Of a DNA stretch of 64,000 nucleotides, positions 1 to 14,400 are shown piece by piece. The stretch spans positions 622,585-686,584 of the forward strand of contig JAAGOF010000300.1 in assembly GCA_010645155.1 (NCBI GenBank), read 5' to 3'. The stretch comes from Tigriopus japonicus. Lineage: Eukaryota > Arthropoda > Copepoda > Harpacticoida > Harpacticidae. The stretch's first letter is position 1; each line of letters opens with the position of its first letter. The position numbers and the translations under genes were made by a program. The notes beneath the pieces were generated by a model, which saw only the letters and a program-made list of their open reading frames with translations, had not been told where the DNA came from and searched no databases.

Positions 1-238
1 AGATGATGAGTGTGCATGCTCCTTGATATTTTTGAGAATGTTTGATGGCTTTACCACATGCATGGATTAAAGTGGCTCCTCCACCCAACTAAAGCGAGCC
101 TAATTCTCGCTCTCTCGCTCGCTCTCTCTGCCCGCCTGACTCTCTTTCTCAGTTCTCATATGACCCATTCATTTTTCACTCCGCATATTTATTTATCTTC
201 TGGTGTTCCTAATGGTCCATAAAGTTGGAAGTACCTCC

Positions 239-276
239 TCCGTCCATCCGTCCATCCGTCCATCCGTTCGTCCTCA
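239..276. repeat. CCGT/CCAT tandem repeat
   Basis: An 8 bp unit (CGTCCATC) is repeated about four times with slight decay at the end. It is a simple microsatellite with no visible function. Confidence 0.85.
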
Positions 277-393
277 CACCACATTGATCCTGGGTTAGTC
301 GGACTCGGCTGTCAAATTGCTCCATCACTGACAAATGGTGTGGACAATGGGGATCCGGGCGGGTTCGTCCCGTCCAACTTTGAAACCTCGACC

Positions 394-423
394 ACTTCTT
401 CTTCTTCTTCTTCTTCTTCTTCC
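394..423. repeat. (TTC)n microsatellite
   Basis: About nine uninterrupted TTC trinucleotides. The poly-Leu peptide read through it in one frame is a by-product of the repeat and not a signal peptide. Confidence 0.9.
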
Positions 424-1368
424 ACCACTACCATCGTCACTTTCAACAACTGGAACGATCAGTGCGATATGCCCTAACTACTTGGACTACCATCATACCG
501 ACGACAGCCCTGATCCCTTAGAATGAACGAAACCAGACGAACGGTGAACTGCTCTTGAGAGCGTTCAAACAAATCACAATGACTCTACACAAAAGATGAT
601 CTCACAAAAGCAACTGGCCACCCATTACTATTTCTATGTACCAGAGCTCGTCGTGACCATGTACCCCCATGTACTAGTACGTCGTATATGTAGTGAGTCC
701 TACTACTACTTAGCCATTGTGCTTCATGCCATTACTGACTGTCCAGAAAAGGGGACACTGAAGTTGGTGAAGGATCAGGGTGTTTTGTTATCTTTGAAAA
801 TTGTTCCTATGACACTTGAACATCTACCTACACAGACTGAGAATAGTAGGTACATAATTTCTCTACGACAACAGACTTATCAGATCGTTTTGACAACACG
901 AGTTTTTTCACACTTACATACGCACGTGTTGCTCTGCACCGGTAGACACAGATACATCTATTGTGTGACAGATCTGAATAATTAGAGGTCATGGATGCAA
1001 GGTCGACCGTGCTGAAGGATGCATCTTCCACTCAAGGTTTTTCTCTCCTCTGTCTCACGTGTGTCTCTTCTTATTTGACAGCTTTTCGCTAATTGTTTGT
1101 AATTCCATGGATTTCTCTTCCACGCCCCTGAAATATGAATGAGATCTGAGCAAGCCGCTGTCATAAAAAGAAATCGTAAATGTAGGTGCCACACCCATGA
1201 TGAGCTACAACTAAAAGCCCTTCATCCCTGAAATAATGTTTTGGATAGGGGTGGAGTGAAAAAGCTTCTCCCTAAAAATAGATTGAGCATCTTGTGAGAC
1301 GGAAGATATGATGTTGCGTTGCGCTCTTTACTGTTGTTGATGATCCTTCATCTCTTTTTCCTTCGGAT

Positions 1369-1380
1369 GGGGGGGGGGGG
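1369..1380. repeat. Poly-G run of 12
   Basis: Twelve consecutive G residues directly precede an A-rich stretch. Such runs often vary in length and are prone to assembly error. Confidence 0.9.
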
Positions 1381-4300
1381 ATTTTGGACCAAAGGGCGAA
1401 GAGACTAAAGGGGAGAACAAAAGGGCCAATTTCTTTCATCAAAATGACCAAGAAGGAGAATCGGAAGTTCTTCGCGGCCCATTATGTGCTTAACGATGCT
1501 CAGTCGGGCAGTAACAAGGAAATTCACTCAATTCCATCGCAAGATGTCGAGACTGTTGAAGAAGGAGTTGGTGGAGAAGAAGAAGAAGCTGATTTCCCCC
1601 ACAGTACTGTCCTTCTGTCTTAATTCTACACGTCCTTAAAAGCCTCTCTGGGGAAGCGATGCAGGCACAAGTTGCTTTAAAGTGGAAGGCCATTACGCGA
1701 GTGACTCCCTTCGTTCTTGCCATCCCCCCGTCATCCCCCGCAAATCTCTCTACTACCCCTTTTCATCAGTTCTTATTCTCTCATATCCTCCAAGAGACCA
1801 TGCACACACAGTACTTCACCGTTGGATGGAAGAAGTTCTCAAGATTGACTTTTATCGCCTTCAAAACGGGCCTCCAAATCCAGAGTGGCCGCTCAACGGA
1901 GTTTCGCACGCCGATTCGCCGTTCGTTGGTTCGCTCTTTTCTCATCTTCCTGACCGATCCGCGAGCGTTCGACAACGGAGCTCGATCGGGCTCCTTTCGG
2001 TTTCAACTCTTGTCATGAAACTCTCACGTTTCTGGCCAGTTTCAAAGCGAGTTCAGACAAGGACACCAGCGTGTGTCTTCTAAGCTAACAAAAGTGTTGC
2101 GACTTACAAAAGGCAGTAGTGAAGCGAACCACAAAGACTGCTATTTTTGAACTTGTTGGATTTCCTTGAAAAGTGCACCACCCGCATTGCCGGGATCCAC
2201 ATTGAACCTGACGTGTCGAGGAAACTTTTTTGTCGGCACCTTCTGGGGGGTGATCCAATTTGCGGATTGAAGTGAACAAGACGCCCTTTGGAGGAAAGAA
2301 AAGTTTTGAGGTTGTAATTCTGAGACTTGGCTTCTTCTCTTTCGAGTGGAACGAGCTAGACGCCTTCCTCTTCGCCGTGTTATCATCTCGATGATCCACG
2401 TTCCTCGATCCACGTTTCTACCCGGCTCTTCGATCCCAAAAAGGAAGCCGAAAGTGTTTACTTGACATTTTGCCAATGAAATTTTCCTCTGCCTGATTTC
2501 CCGAAGGACAGTCGAAAACGAGACGGACAGACAAACAGACACACACACCAGTGAATGAGAGAGAGAGAGTGAGTGTCAAGTGAGCTTCCCCGTACTTCTC
2601 GTTCATCTTTCCCAAACGAAGTGTTTTAGGTAGCCTTGACGTGACGTACTTTTCCGTGCCCATCCTCATTCTTTACAGGACATGCACACGCAAATTTGAC
2701 CCTGTTTATTCAAGAAAAAAACGAGTCAAACTTCAGAAACAAAAGGTAAGAATGGATGTCTTTCTACTATGGTCAAGAGAGCAATCGGTTTTTTTGGGTG
2801 GGAGCTGTCAACATGAGCGCACATCCAAGCACGTGGTACTCATGTTATGTCGTGATGTCGTTGGCTTAAGGAAAATCATCCTTGGGTTTTCACTAAGAAC
2901 TGACGTCTACACTTGAGCGATTTATTTCTACTCTGATCCAAGATTTTTAAACATCATTACCATGTCAATTTCTCCCGTGCGTCTCGAATCCCTCGTGATC
3001 TTCAGATCAATGAAACAGGCCAATGCTTTTTCTAATGGGGTCCAAATTTGATCCTTAAACAAAGTGGGGGCAAACAACATTTGACTGAGAATGTGACCTT
3101 CTCGACCCATTGATCACCTCCTAAATTCGTTCCACGGACTCGAAGTGCATTAGAGAGAAAAGTAATCATCTTTGCCTCCTTGAGGCTCGCACGGGAGTTC
3201 TTTTACTACTTACTACTTATACTACAACTACTATCTAATCTTGGCTCCAGGATGTCTCCATGTCAATCCCTGTCAGATGCAGAAAATGAAGGGAAAACTA
3301 TTTGGATGGGAATGGCAATAACAGGATTCTGTGCCTGTTTTGTACGCGAAAGCGACTCCCTTAAGTCATTTTTGAAAAAAAGAAACGTTAAGATGCCGAG
3401 GACAAAATGTCCCTGAGGTATTATTCAACAAAAAAGACGATCAAATATCTGTGATCACACGTAACTTCAAGACAGTATGACATGCGTTTACTTCAACAAG
3501 AGTACACAAAATAGTTGAAGGAGAGACATTAATTGGATTAAAATGATTTTAACCCAAACGAAAATTTGAAGTCTTTGAAGACAAATAGTCCGTTGTGGCC
3601 AAAACAGAGTGTCCATCTTCAAATGATGTCCCTTTTCAGGCAATCACTCTGAAGTCAATCGGCCGTGACCAGTTTTTAATTGTCCGTTATGTTGGCACAT
3701 TGACAACACGGCCGAAACATTGAAAGGCAAATATGCAGATCTGTTCATCACGGCCTTTTTCGTGGAAAGAAATTATTTCTCCGTTCTTTCTTGACAAAAA
3801 AAGACTGTACCGGAAAGGCTCAACAACAAGGTCCCGTTTCAGACTTAGCTGGTATTTTAGACCAAATTGACTCCGAGTGTTTTGTTAGTAAATGAAACAA
3901 AGCATTTCCATTTACTCCCACAATGCCACCGAAACGACTACATTCATATAAATAATTATGGCGTTTTCCTGTCCCCTCAAAATAGCCTTCCTTATGGGCT
4001 AGTACAAAACATTGGTCTTTGTACTGTCAAATCCCTCCCCTCCCCACAAAATAAGGATATTCAAGTTCATTTGAGCCTTGATTTACTTCTATGATGGATG
4101 CCAACCGTTGGTCGGTCGGTTCGTTGGTTTATGAGTCTTTTAAAAATTGAATTGCAATCCATTCCTTTTGATGGTCTCTGTGAGAAAAATGTTCTAGAAT
4201 AATTAAACCCCGGTGCGGAAGTCAAAGGTTCGTCTTGTGGGTAAAAATGTTGGCTGGATGGCACAGACCTCATGCAAACATCATTGAGTAGTGGCTCCAG

Positions 4301-6048
4301 CCACACTTTCCTAACCAAACCATTGGCACGCAAGAAGATTTGCTCTGGAAACCAAACATCGGAAGAGCACAGGGAGAAAAAAAGGGCATCATCCTTGTCA
4401 TTCTGTCACGGAGCAATGAGATTTGTACTAGCTTAGTGGATGGGAAGGTGTTCTTCCTCTCGAAATCACACACGTACCAATTTTCGGTTTGATCTTTTGG
4501 GCGCCGTTTGCTTTTGAAGCAGTCCTCATTTCATCGTCATGGCTCATCGAACTTTTGCATTTGAAGCCTTGCTTGTCCTCTGGCTTTTCGTAAGGACCGG
4601 ATAATATGTATCACCGAGTTAGCCAACCGACCACCATTGAACCATCCTTGTCCCGCACTTGAAAGCGATTAGAAGCGCCTTCCTCATTTTTCATTTCTTC
4701 AAGCATGTCCTAATGGACCGCAAATTTAGCTGGTGTGATGATGTTCCAATAGTCCGTCCCGACCAACGGTTATTGAGAAGAGGCTTCCGCCACGAAATTG
4801 GTTTTGGTATTGCCGAGATCGTGAATGCTTCAACTTGGTCGAAGATGAGTCGAAAACGTCGATGATTGTGATTCGTTCGTTGGCCGGGTTTGACGGCTTC
4901 TCGTGTCACGCTCATCTCCTTTTTTCGGGCTTTTGCCATGATGTGGTGGCTCATTCAATTTTTGAGCATTTAACCAAAGTTCGTGTCTGATGGTCGACAC
5001 TCATTTTCTGACGTGGTGTTGTAATTGAGGTTAAATCGTTACGCCTCCAATAAACGTATGTAACAGAAATAGACAGATAGGGCGACGAGTTAGCCGAAGC
5101 AATTTGTCACTGATCCGGGCTTTCTGAGAAGGAACCCGATCCAATCTCTGTCACTCCCTTGCTCGCTGAAGCTAAATTGTGAGAAGTACCAGTACATTAA
5201 ATCATGGAACAGTTCCCGAGGAAATCGACAGCTGCTCCCTTCGTCGATCCCTTCCAATTTTCTCTCTGATTCCTCGATCCTCCTCACACGAAAGGATATC
5301 ACTTTGGCAAATCCTTTGAAAAGCATCAATTATTGTATTGTGATCCCCCAGTTTTTTTCCATGTGAAATCCCGATCATGACAAATGTTGACTGAGATTCG
5401 AACTGACAGCCCCCTCCCCGACATGGCAATACAACCAGTCAGACCATTGAGTGAGCATGAATGGGTTTGAAATCGCCTTGAACTGAAATGATGACACGCC
5501 ATTCTTTGCTCTGATTTCCTTGCCCTTGTTTTTTAAATGCGAGGAATTTGATTCTTTTCATGTGTTTGCATCGGCTATGAGTTGCTGATTTCTTGGTGGG
5601 CTCCTCTTATTTAACCGTGAATGAGGATGCATCAAGCATGCATGAATGAATGCCACTGGAAATCCTAGTGGCGGCAACGTCCTTCGACCAATTAGCTTGA
5701 ATTCAAGAGGCATTCTTTTATATGATGAACTAAGAATTGGACGAGTTAAAAGCGTTAGTTTCCCGTACAAGTATAACGACGAACGAGGGATCATCTTGAG
5801 GGATGAGCGAGTAATGAATCAAGCAGACAACGTTCAAGTATTGGTATTAGTAGTTCGGTGGAAGTGATGTGGTAGTCCATCCATTCATGGCTTCTTAGTT
5901 AGTCGTCCATACGCAAACTCAAGGAGAAGATGAGCGTGCCAACAAGATGGATAGAACGAGAGATGGTTTGATTTCAATGAAGTAGTAATCAATTTGTACC
6001 GTCAAGGACAGAGATTCAAAGCTTTTTCTCACTCATGCTCTTTACTCT

Positions 6049-6090
6049 TCTTCTTCTTCGCCATCATCATCATCATCATCGTCGTCTTCT
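6049..6090. repeat. CTT/CAT trinucleotide repeat
   Basis: A CTT run passes into a CAT run and then GTC units. It is an ordinary compound microsatellite in non-coding DNA. Confidence 0.85.
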
Positions 6091-8477
6091 TTCCCTGTTT
6101 CATGTGGGTTGTTGAGGAAGTCTATTCAGTGTACATTATCTAATTTTGAATCTGGTACGCAAAAAATTTGGATGTGATCACGCTTGAACGTTGAGGACAT
6201 CCTATCTCTCTATCAATCTCTCGATCAAGATAGATTTTTACTCCACACCTCATTGGTTGGAAGCAGTCAAAGACTTTGGGGGTGGTGTGATGGGAGCAGG
6301 CAGCAACCTTGTGATTGGCACCTTGGCCGCGATTTGATGATCAAGTTCATCTCCAATCAGGATGATCCATATCCTGCCAACAAGAAAGAAGTCGCCCCTC
6401 AGTCTGATGGCGACCGACCTGCAATTGAGCACACCGGCAGCACTACATTGAGCAACTCCACTCGAGGAAGACTAATGTGACAGTTATTCAATCATAAGCC
6501 CGAGTGAACCTCAAAAAGTACACTCCGCATAAATAGGGAACAAAAAGTCAAAACTGTCAAGACTCGAAGAAGGCTTTGTGTTTAGACGCATATGCATTGT
6601 CTAGCATTAAAGTGTGTGCCATTCTGCAGCTGGATTCAGATTCAATCCTCCGCATCAAAGTCCCCTTTCTGTGATCAACCGACATTGGGAACAATCATAT
6701 TTATCCTGGACTTGACATGGTTTTCATTGGTGGATGACTTTATCTCAGATCACAACTCTCCCTTTTAACACTCACATTTCTCCATTTCAAAAGCTACTGT
6801 ACGTACTTGTATGTACTGTAGAAGTTCCTAGCAAGAAGAAAGGAGACAACGGGGAAAGAAGTGCATACCGAGGTCTCAGTGGAAACGAAAAAAGAGCGAA
6901 TTTTGATTCAAGAGAGCTTAACCATAGTAGACTGGAAAGGGAAAAATAAAATAAAAAAAAGCACCCACCGTCTCCCATTGTAGAAGGTCTTGTTATATGG
7001 ATGAGCATTGAACAATGTGCCATGAACAGATGAAGAAGATGGAAGAGGGTCGAGTGAGGAGCAGCTCGATGCTTTCCAAGAAGAATGTCTATCCATCCAT
7101 TGCTTGCTCAATGGAGCTAGGATCCCTCTTGAAATCGAGGGGCGTTATTTTTATGGCACTATTAAGACTCGAACTTGATTCCATCCACTGGCCGTTCTTG
7201 GCCAATCTTGGGAGGAGTGTGCTCAATTGGAGGTGATTGAGACATTCATACGTTTTTATGAAGCTGTTTCCAAATTTCCCGCGAAACGGACCTGCTGGTG
7301 TGCACCGTGCTCTGTGAGCCCTCCATACGTAGGTAGTACATCTGTATTAAGATGGATAGGGATCCAGGTCAATGGCTAGCTCAACGGGAATGACTCGCTC
7401 AGATCGAATAAGACAATTATGATCCACCCCCCTTGGGTGGCTGGTTCCGTTTTGGTAGGCTCTCAAATTGCTAAGGCCACCGTGAAATGGAAATTTCAAG
7501 AAGTGCTGCTAGATTTGAAGATGAGTTTTCTAGATGGCAAGACGATTATGGGCCAATGACAGGTTTGTGTTTCGAACGCAACGCATGGAATATGTATCTT
7601 ACTCAAGGTCTTGATTGAGACTTGGGCGACATCGAGCATTTCACGTCTAATTACAGTAATGGCACGGTTGAGACTCCTTCTTTCTACAATTGGATGATGA
7701 AGAAGAGCTCAAAATATACGTACATATTTGCTTCTGAGACGGACGGGAGGATGAACCCGATTCAAAGCTTGATTTCATGCTTGGATCTGCTCTTTGTCAC
7801 ATATCAAGGAAGTTTGTGTTCAAACAGAATCATAATTGAAGGACAAGCAAGAATTTAGGCAATTTTCCCTTTCTTCCGTCTCTCAGATGATACCTACATC
7901 TCATTCGGCGGTTGTTTGTACGGTTGGTTTTATGTGTATGATTGTTTGATGTGGATGGATGGGTGGATGGCAAGACGAACGGATTTGTTCAAGACGAGTA
8001 GAGCAGCAACAGTTCCTGGTACTTACTCGATTGATCCTTCTCCTTCGGCTCTTGCTTGTTCTTGCCAGAACTTGGAGCCGCTCCGTTAAAGCCCCATATT
8101 ATCTCCTTTATAGGTATGCCTCAAAGTGGAGTGGAAAATCAACAAGCAGCCCCCGAAAGCCGTCCATGAATCAAGCATCGCCCATAAAACTCTCTTCAAG
8201 CATGAGACCCACTACATTGAAGACTTCTTTTAAGCGTACTACCACTTCCAACAGTCAAAGCATTACTGCTACTACTATTACAACAAGACCCGAATTGAGG
8301 CGGTTCACTTTGTCGTCACGTCGGTGTGAGAAGACGAAAGAGCGGAGATGCAACCAGCTCTTCTAAATCTTCAACCTGTGAAAAGAGCAGTGGAAAAAGT
8401 CAATGACTCTGAAAGACGATCAGGACGAAAACGAAGAAGAAGAAACCGATTGTTGAAGGAATTCTACTTCAAACACT

Positions 8478-11400
8478 ATGGACACTCGGAAAATCATTGA
8501 CACCGGAGGAGGAGGAGAAGGACGAGGCGGAGATCGAGAGGAAGGAAGACGTGAGGATGGAGGAAATGTGCCGGGAAAGGCTCAAAGTGGCTCAACCGCT
8601 CACAGTTCGATCCCACTCTTACTTCATCATCCCAATCATAACCATCCGCATGAGGCAGTAGGAAACAATCGTTCAAGCTACGATCATCATCATCAACATC
8701 AACAACAACAACAACATCACCACGACTCGTCATCATTGTCCATGGTATCCGAATCGGCAGTAGAGTTCATGACCAATTGGTTGACAAATTATGAGGACCC
8801 TCAACAACTCACGGGACCTGGATCATCATCATCAACATCATCCTCTCATGAGGACCGAGCTCACGGTTGTTTCGAGAATGTTCGCCTCGGCGAATTGATC
8901 ACTTCGGATTTGGCCAATGCCGTGGCCACGGAGTCGATGCCATCAGCTGGTGTGGAAACCTTGCCTATCACTACCGAAGTGAACAACATGCACTTCCAAC
9001 ACCATCTTTCATTCAACAAGACGACGACGACCAACCCCTTGCCTCCCCATGGAACCTCTAGTCTGGACTTGAACCAAACAATGAATGACGCTTTGGCCGA
9101 GTTCGTTGGTTCGGCCGATTCGACGACAAATATGAGCCACCTTGAACAGCTACAAATGACGGGTATTAGTTCAATGGTTGGGGACAATGGTTTGAATGGG
9201 CTCGACTCAGTCCATGGGACTTCAGCCACTATGGGCTTCCATACCGATAATCTCAATGTACCTTCAGCTCTTTCATCATCCAAAGAAATCCGTAACTCGT
9301 CGTCTGGGAACTCCTTGGAGACTCACAATGTGAGCATTCCTGAGGAAATGACCTCCTTCAAGACGTTGCTAGCGTCTTCGTGTTCGTCGTCTTCGAGAAT
9401 CCAAGTCGTATCTCTCGCTGCGACAACGACCACAACCACAACAACAGGAATCACGACGAGCACGTCGGAACCATCCTTGGACTTGTCAAATGAGACAGCC
9501 AACAATACCCACAACAGACATGCAGAAGCCCCAGGGAGAGATGAGGTGGATCTTGTCCAACATGCGATTTCCTCGTGTTTTTCAGAGGAGGAATCAACAC
9601 CATTTGGCCTGACGGTCGAGGATTCCATGTCGGCAAACCTGGCTCAGCAACACCCCCACCTTCAGTCGTCTATTTCCTTAGGCTCGGGGGCTAGCCATGC
9701 CAATGTCATGGACCATCCCACCAATGCTTTCATGAACATTCCCCATTCAGCGGGATCTCATTCCGTGCAAGAGCCTCGATTATTGCTCCAAAATGGTGAC
9801 CAAACCATCCCGGTAGACTACAATGACCAAATAGTATTTTCAACTCAAACTGAGCCGAGTGAAGTGATCTTGGGTGAAAATGGCTTTCTTTTGTCTGTCA
9901 AAGATTTAAAGGCCTATCAGCAGCAGCAGCAACAGAACCAAGTTACCCGACACTTTGGGCCGGCTCATTTGGGCTTTCAACAAGTGCTGTCATCTACGGG
10001 GATCTTGACACCAACATCAATGACTGGGGCTTCTCCGATTCTCTTTTCATCACATTTCTTTGGTGGCCAAGGGATCTTGGTGAAGCAAACCAACCCATCT
10101 ACCATGCAAGCCAACCCGAAAACCAACGACAGTGAACGAAAACGAAGATCTTCAAAGAAACAGAATAGACAACGCCAGCAACAGCAGCAACAGCAACAAA
10201 GTGGTAAGAAAAACATCATTTATTTTCCTTTCGCTTCGACGTTTCGCAGTGCCGGAGATTGCTAATTCAGGGACCACTTCAAAGCCCACCATGGTGTTGT
10301 ATAATGAGAAAAGTTTCTTTTTTGTCTCTCCTCTCACACGTTCACGTAGTGCATACATACGCCCATAGAGATCTTCGTGGGCATACCCAACAATGGCACC
10401 CTATTATTTCTCAAGGGGAGGGACTGGACAGACGCCAATCTCTTTCTAGAACTCTGTTCTACACATTTGTTTGATTTGCTTGACTTCCCTTGTGTAATTC
10501 GCACATCGCCCCTAATCTCGAACCTGGGCAATATATCAAAATGATAAAGTGCAAGCGGAATTATTAATGATCAAGAGGCACTCTTTTGTCCTTAATTAGC
10601 ATTTGCCTTTTCCGTCTCCAAATGCAACTCGTCTTGAACATGAGGGTTTGGCTTGTGCCATTGAGCCACTAACCCTATTTTGGAGTGACCTTAATGAATT
10701 GAGTCTCAGCATGGGTGTCATTATCTTTTTCAAAAAGGACACTTGAGTCATAAGGGAGGCGGTCCTGCCTCCTAATTGCCGTTTTTATTATGTTTCTCCG
10801 CTTTGTTTGGTGTTCGCCCTTCAAAAGAAGGTGGACAAGGCTCTCCTCACCTCGTTTCTTTTGGTCTGAGCCGAAGTCAGCTTGTGTCCTACAATAACTA
10901 CGAGGAATGTGGGTAATCTGCTCAAGAATTCGGGTTAAGCAGAAGTCTGCAGTTGGCCTGAATGCATTCAAAGTAGAGATTGTTTCCCAAAGTCTGAATA
11001 ACCTTGGCTGAACTCCTGGATCGTGGATAATGTAATGACAGTCTTACGATTCGAGGCTTTTGGTGGGCTCTTTTTTAGCCAAAATCATGCATTAATTGCC
11101 CCTCTACTCCGCTTTTGGCTCACTTCACACTTCAGGTAATGTCATAAATTGCAGTCTACGCAATAATGTCTTGAAGCACATGAAGTGGATGATGGCACTT
11201 TATTTTCGCCAATGTGGCGATATCATCCATAATGAAGAGTCCAAACGGAGTGTACGTACCACGTACACGTACTCTCACTTTACTATTGGTATATGCAAAT
11301 CATCGACTTTTAAATGCCCATCCTCGGTGTCTAGCACGCAAAGTTTGGATTCATTCGTTGCTTCAAATTACTAGCGTCTCGACTCAAAATGAGGACGACG

Positions 11401-14400
11401 ATTACTAGATACATTAAGCAACAGCCAAGTGAGAGAAAGAGAGAATTGGAAATAATGCTCAGTTTCCTGGATGTTCGAGTACTGGCCATGTACTATACTG
11501 AACAAAAGAAACCCCTCTCAATGACTAGATACACGGTGTCCATAATCAAATATAGTTCTTGAATGGCCGTACGATCCATCAGTCGTTGGTTGGTCGATAT
11601 CATTTCTGGGTTATGGATGCTTCATCATCATCATGGCCATCATCATTAGGCAAGAGCATCAACGAACTGTCGCATTGTTCATTTCATGGAGGACTAGAAT
11701 CATTCTAGCGTTTTTAGAGAGGTAGAGTAGAAAAGTAGTGGCCGTCGTAGTTTGCCAATCTATTCAGGTGGATGAACGACAGCTTCCGTTTGTCAATAGA
11801 AAGAGAGTCAGTCCCTGTCTTTCATTCTCGGGCTCTCTTCATCAATCTTCTTTAGCAAAAGATTGTCCACGAATTTCAATGGAAAACACTTTCAAGTGCA
11901 GCTGAGCCCATTCATTCATTAGCCAGTCACAATGTCAACTCAACAACCACCCAGCAGGTCAGTCAGCGGGAGTCATTCACTCCACTTTTCTCGCTTACTT
12001 ACTCTTCAGTAACCTAACTCTCCTCGTTGGTTTCAAACGACTCTCGGAGTCGTTTGTTCCGTTCAGCCACTTCACTTCACTGATTTAGTCATGTTCAGCA
12101 TTACTAAGGACACAATGGAACCATGAGGTTCTGGCCAACCAAGTGACCAACTATTTTCTCGCTGTCAGACTGTTTGATCAAAATTAATGCGTGCCTTATG
12201 GTCTCGGGATCTTCGTCCTCCTTGATAGTTTGCAATGGCTTGGTTGGGCGGTTCAGTTGGACATGAAAATGTCATCGGGGAAAACTCACGAACCGAAGGA
12301 GACGGTTCCAGGTCTTGGTTTCCTCTTTTTTTGTCGTGTTCATGTGGTGCAAAGGAGAAAGGCGAATGCTATTATTACGAGAAAGTATGTCACGGTTCTT
12401 TCCATTTCGTTCCAAAGTGGAACTTGTCTTGTTCCGTAGTCGTGGAATTAGAAGTATCTATTATTCATGAGCGCCAGAATACCGCAACCTCCACGTTCAT
12501 CATCCAACGAGAACGTGAGAAAAAAGTAAAGGAAATTAGAATTACTCGAGACTCCAGTGAAGCGCGAATGATCCATTGACATTTTTCTTCTTGGTGTTTG
12601 CTTATCTTCTAACGACAACGGTCTGAGGGTCAATTTTGGAAGTCTGCCATTTCAGCGAGCCATAAACATGATTTAACTAGCGTATTTCGTTTGCATGTTC
12701 CCGGCTCTTTATCGACTTCGAGCTTGTGGCCAGAGAACTTGATGGACCGAAATCTGAACCGATTGTGGCAAAAAACACTTCAAACGACAAGACTTCAGTG
12801 CGCATTTCGATGCATTTTGCGATTTCTCTCGTCAACATCATGGCGTCATAACGAGACAAACACTGCCTCGTGCAATTTGATAGACAAATTTGACCAAATC
12901 TAATAAATACTTATGAATGATAAATGACGTATCTGGTAGCATATTTTGTGGGCCGGGTTAATCTCAATTAGTCCCTGACAGATGAAAGGGTTTGACATTT
13001 CTATGCAGAGGAAACATAGACTTTGGGATTACTATTTGTAATGCGCTTTCGTGTCTTATCAAGTTGCACATATGAGCAAGTACAAAGTCCTTAGCATTGT
13101 GTGTCAATATGGGACTATTTTCCAGCACCCACGTTCCCATGGAGTCGTCCAATCTATTTGACAAGGTATTCAAGTATGCTAGTAATGTACAGTGCAGCAA
13201 TATTGGTCGAGAGCAAGTCAAATACGGTGAAGGTGGAAGGAAACAAGTGCTGAGAGTGAATGATTTATGAACACGCGCAGCACGTGATTAGTTATCATGG
13301 GCTCGGTTGAGCTGTAAATGCAGCCTCCTCTGTGTTTGTCCTGCAGACTGTGCTTGCGGTATCTACTATCTTGATTGTGTAAGATCAAGGCTAAAAGGAT
13401 TAGGCGGTCTTGATTCCCACGGATTACTTTGGATCCCTGGTAGAGAACACCGACCGACTCACTGACTGACTGACTGACTGACTGACTCTGTGGAAGAAGA
13501 GTTTATGGATCGAGTTGACAGCTCTCGTCAGGATATCTGGCTCATCTGAGTCATTTGGTACAATATCATTATCTGGGCTCAATTATTTGCACAAATAAAG
13601 CTGAGGCGATCAACCATGAGGATTTGGGTGCGAGCCTAATGGATGGTACGACGACGAGTTGGAGAGATATACACTATCTGCTTTACAACTTGCTCCCAAA
13701 GCCCTAAAAATCAGTCCATATCGGTATGATCTCCGTCTCACATTTCCATTTATTTGCCTAAAAGTTTTACAGTTCCTCATACACGTTGGTACATTGTCGT
13801 ATGTGAGCCGGAGATGCCGTAAAAGAAGGCGGCCATTCGGTGAATCAAACCCTGACATTGTAAAACTCGAACACTTGAAAAAAGAACACAAAAGACGACC
13901 AGGAATACGATGTACATTCGTAGGAGAGGGAGAGAAATCCTGAAAATGGTTCACAAAACATCGACTTTCACCGGCGAGAATCCGTTTAGCTTGAATGAGA
14001 AAAAGATGAGTAAGATTGATTTTGACATTCCTGGATCGGATGCGCCAAAAACCGCATTTGTCGATTTCAAGCTCGTTTAAGTATGGATCTGAATCGAAAC
14101 GTTACTTGAAGTATTGTAGCACATAGTTTTCTAGTTAATGAAGTGTGGCCGGCCTTCCAATCTTTCATTCCCAAACTTTCAACATCACGATTGAGAGGGA
14201 GTTGGAGAAATCTGTGGGCAGGGCAAGAATCCGCAAAAAAGTCAAGCTTCGGCAAATAAATTGATGTCTGGAAGGTTTCTTTAATTCAAATTTGTGTGCG
14301 CTGGTTATGGATTTTCGTCCTCTCAATTATTCATGCTCTCCGTGAAATTAGTTGGCAGCTCGTCCATCGTATGAATCTCTTCCGTGACATTCGTTGCTCA

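Larger units (their letters stand above)
1..8477. other. Intergenic / upstream region, no gene supported
   Basis: No open frame here shows a recognisable domain or a coherent exon chain. The longest ATG frame (596-985, 129 codons) has composition typical of chance ORFs. A short frame starting at 1443 looks mildly protein-like (acidic Glu run) but has no support. Simple repeats are listed separately. The last few hundred bases before 8478 are probably 5' UTR or promoter of the large gene downstream, but I could not place a TATA box, initiator or upstream intron with confidence. Confidence 0.6.

Noticed and set aside
335..526. 63-codon frame with a Leu run resembling a signal peptide
   Set aside because: The Leu run is only the translated TTC microsatellite; nothing else supports a gene.
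596..985. 129-codon ATG frame
   Set aside because: No domain, no splice context, Tyr/Leu-rich text typical of chance frames; no neighbouring exons.
7959..8366. 135-codon frame just upstream of the AT-hook gene
   Set aside because: Ser/Thr/Arg-rich text with no domain; the interval is more likely 5' UTR of the gene at 8478.
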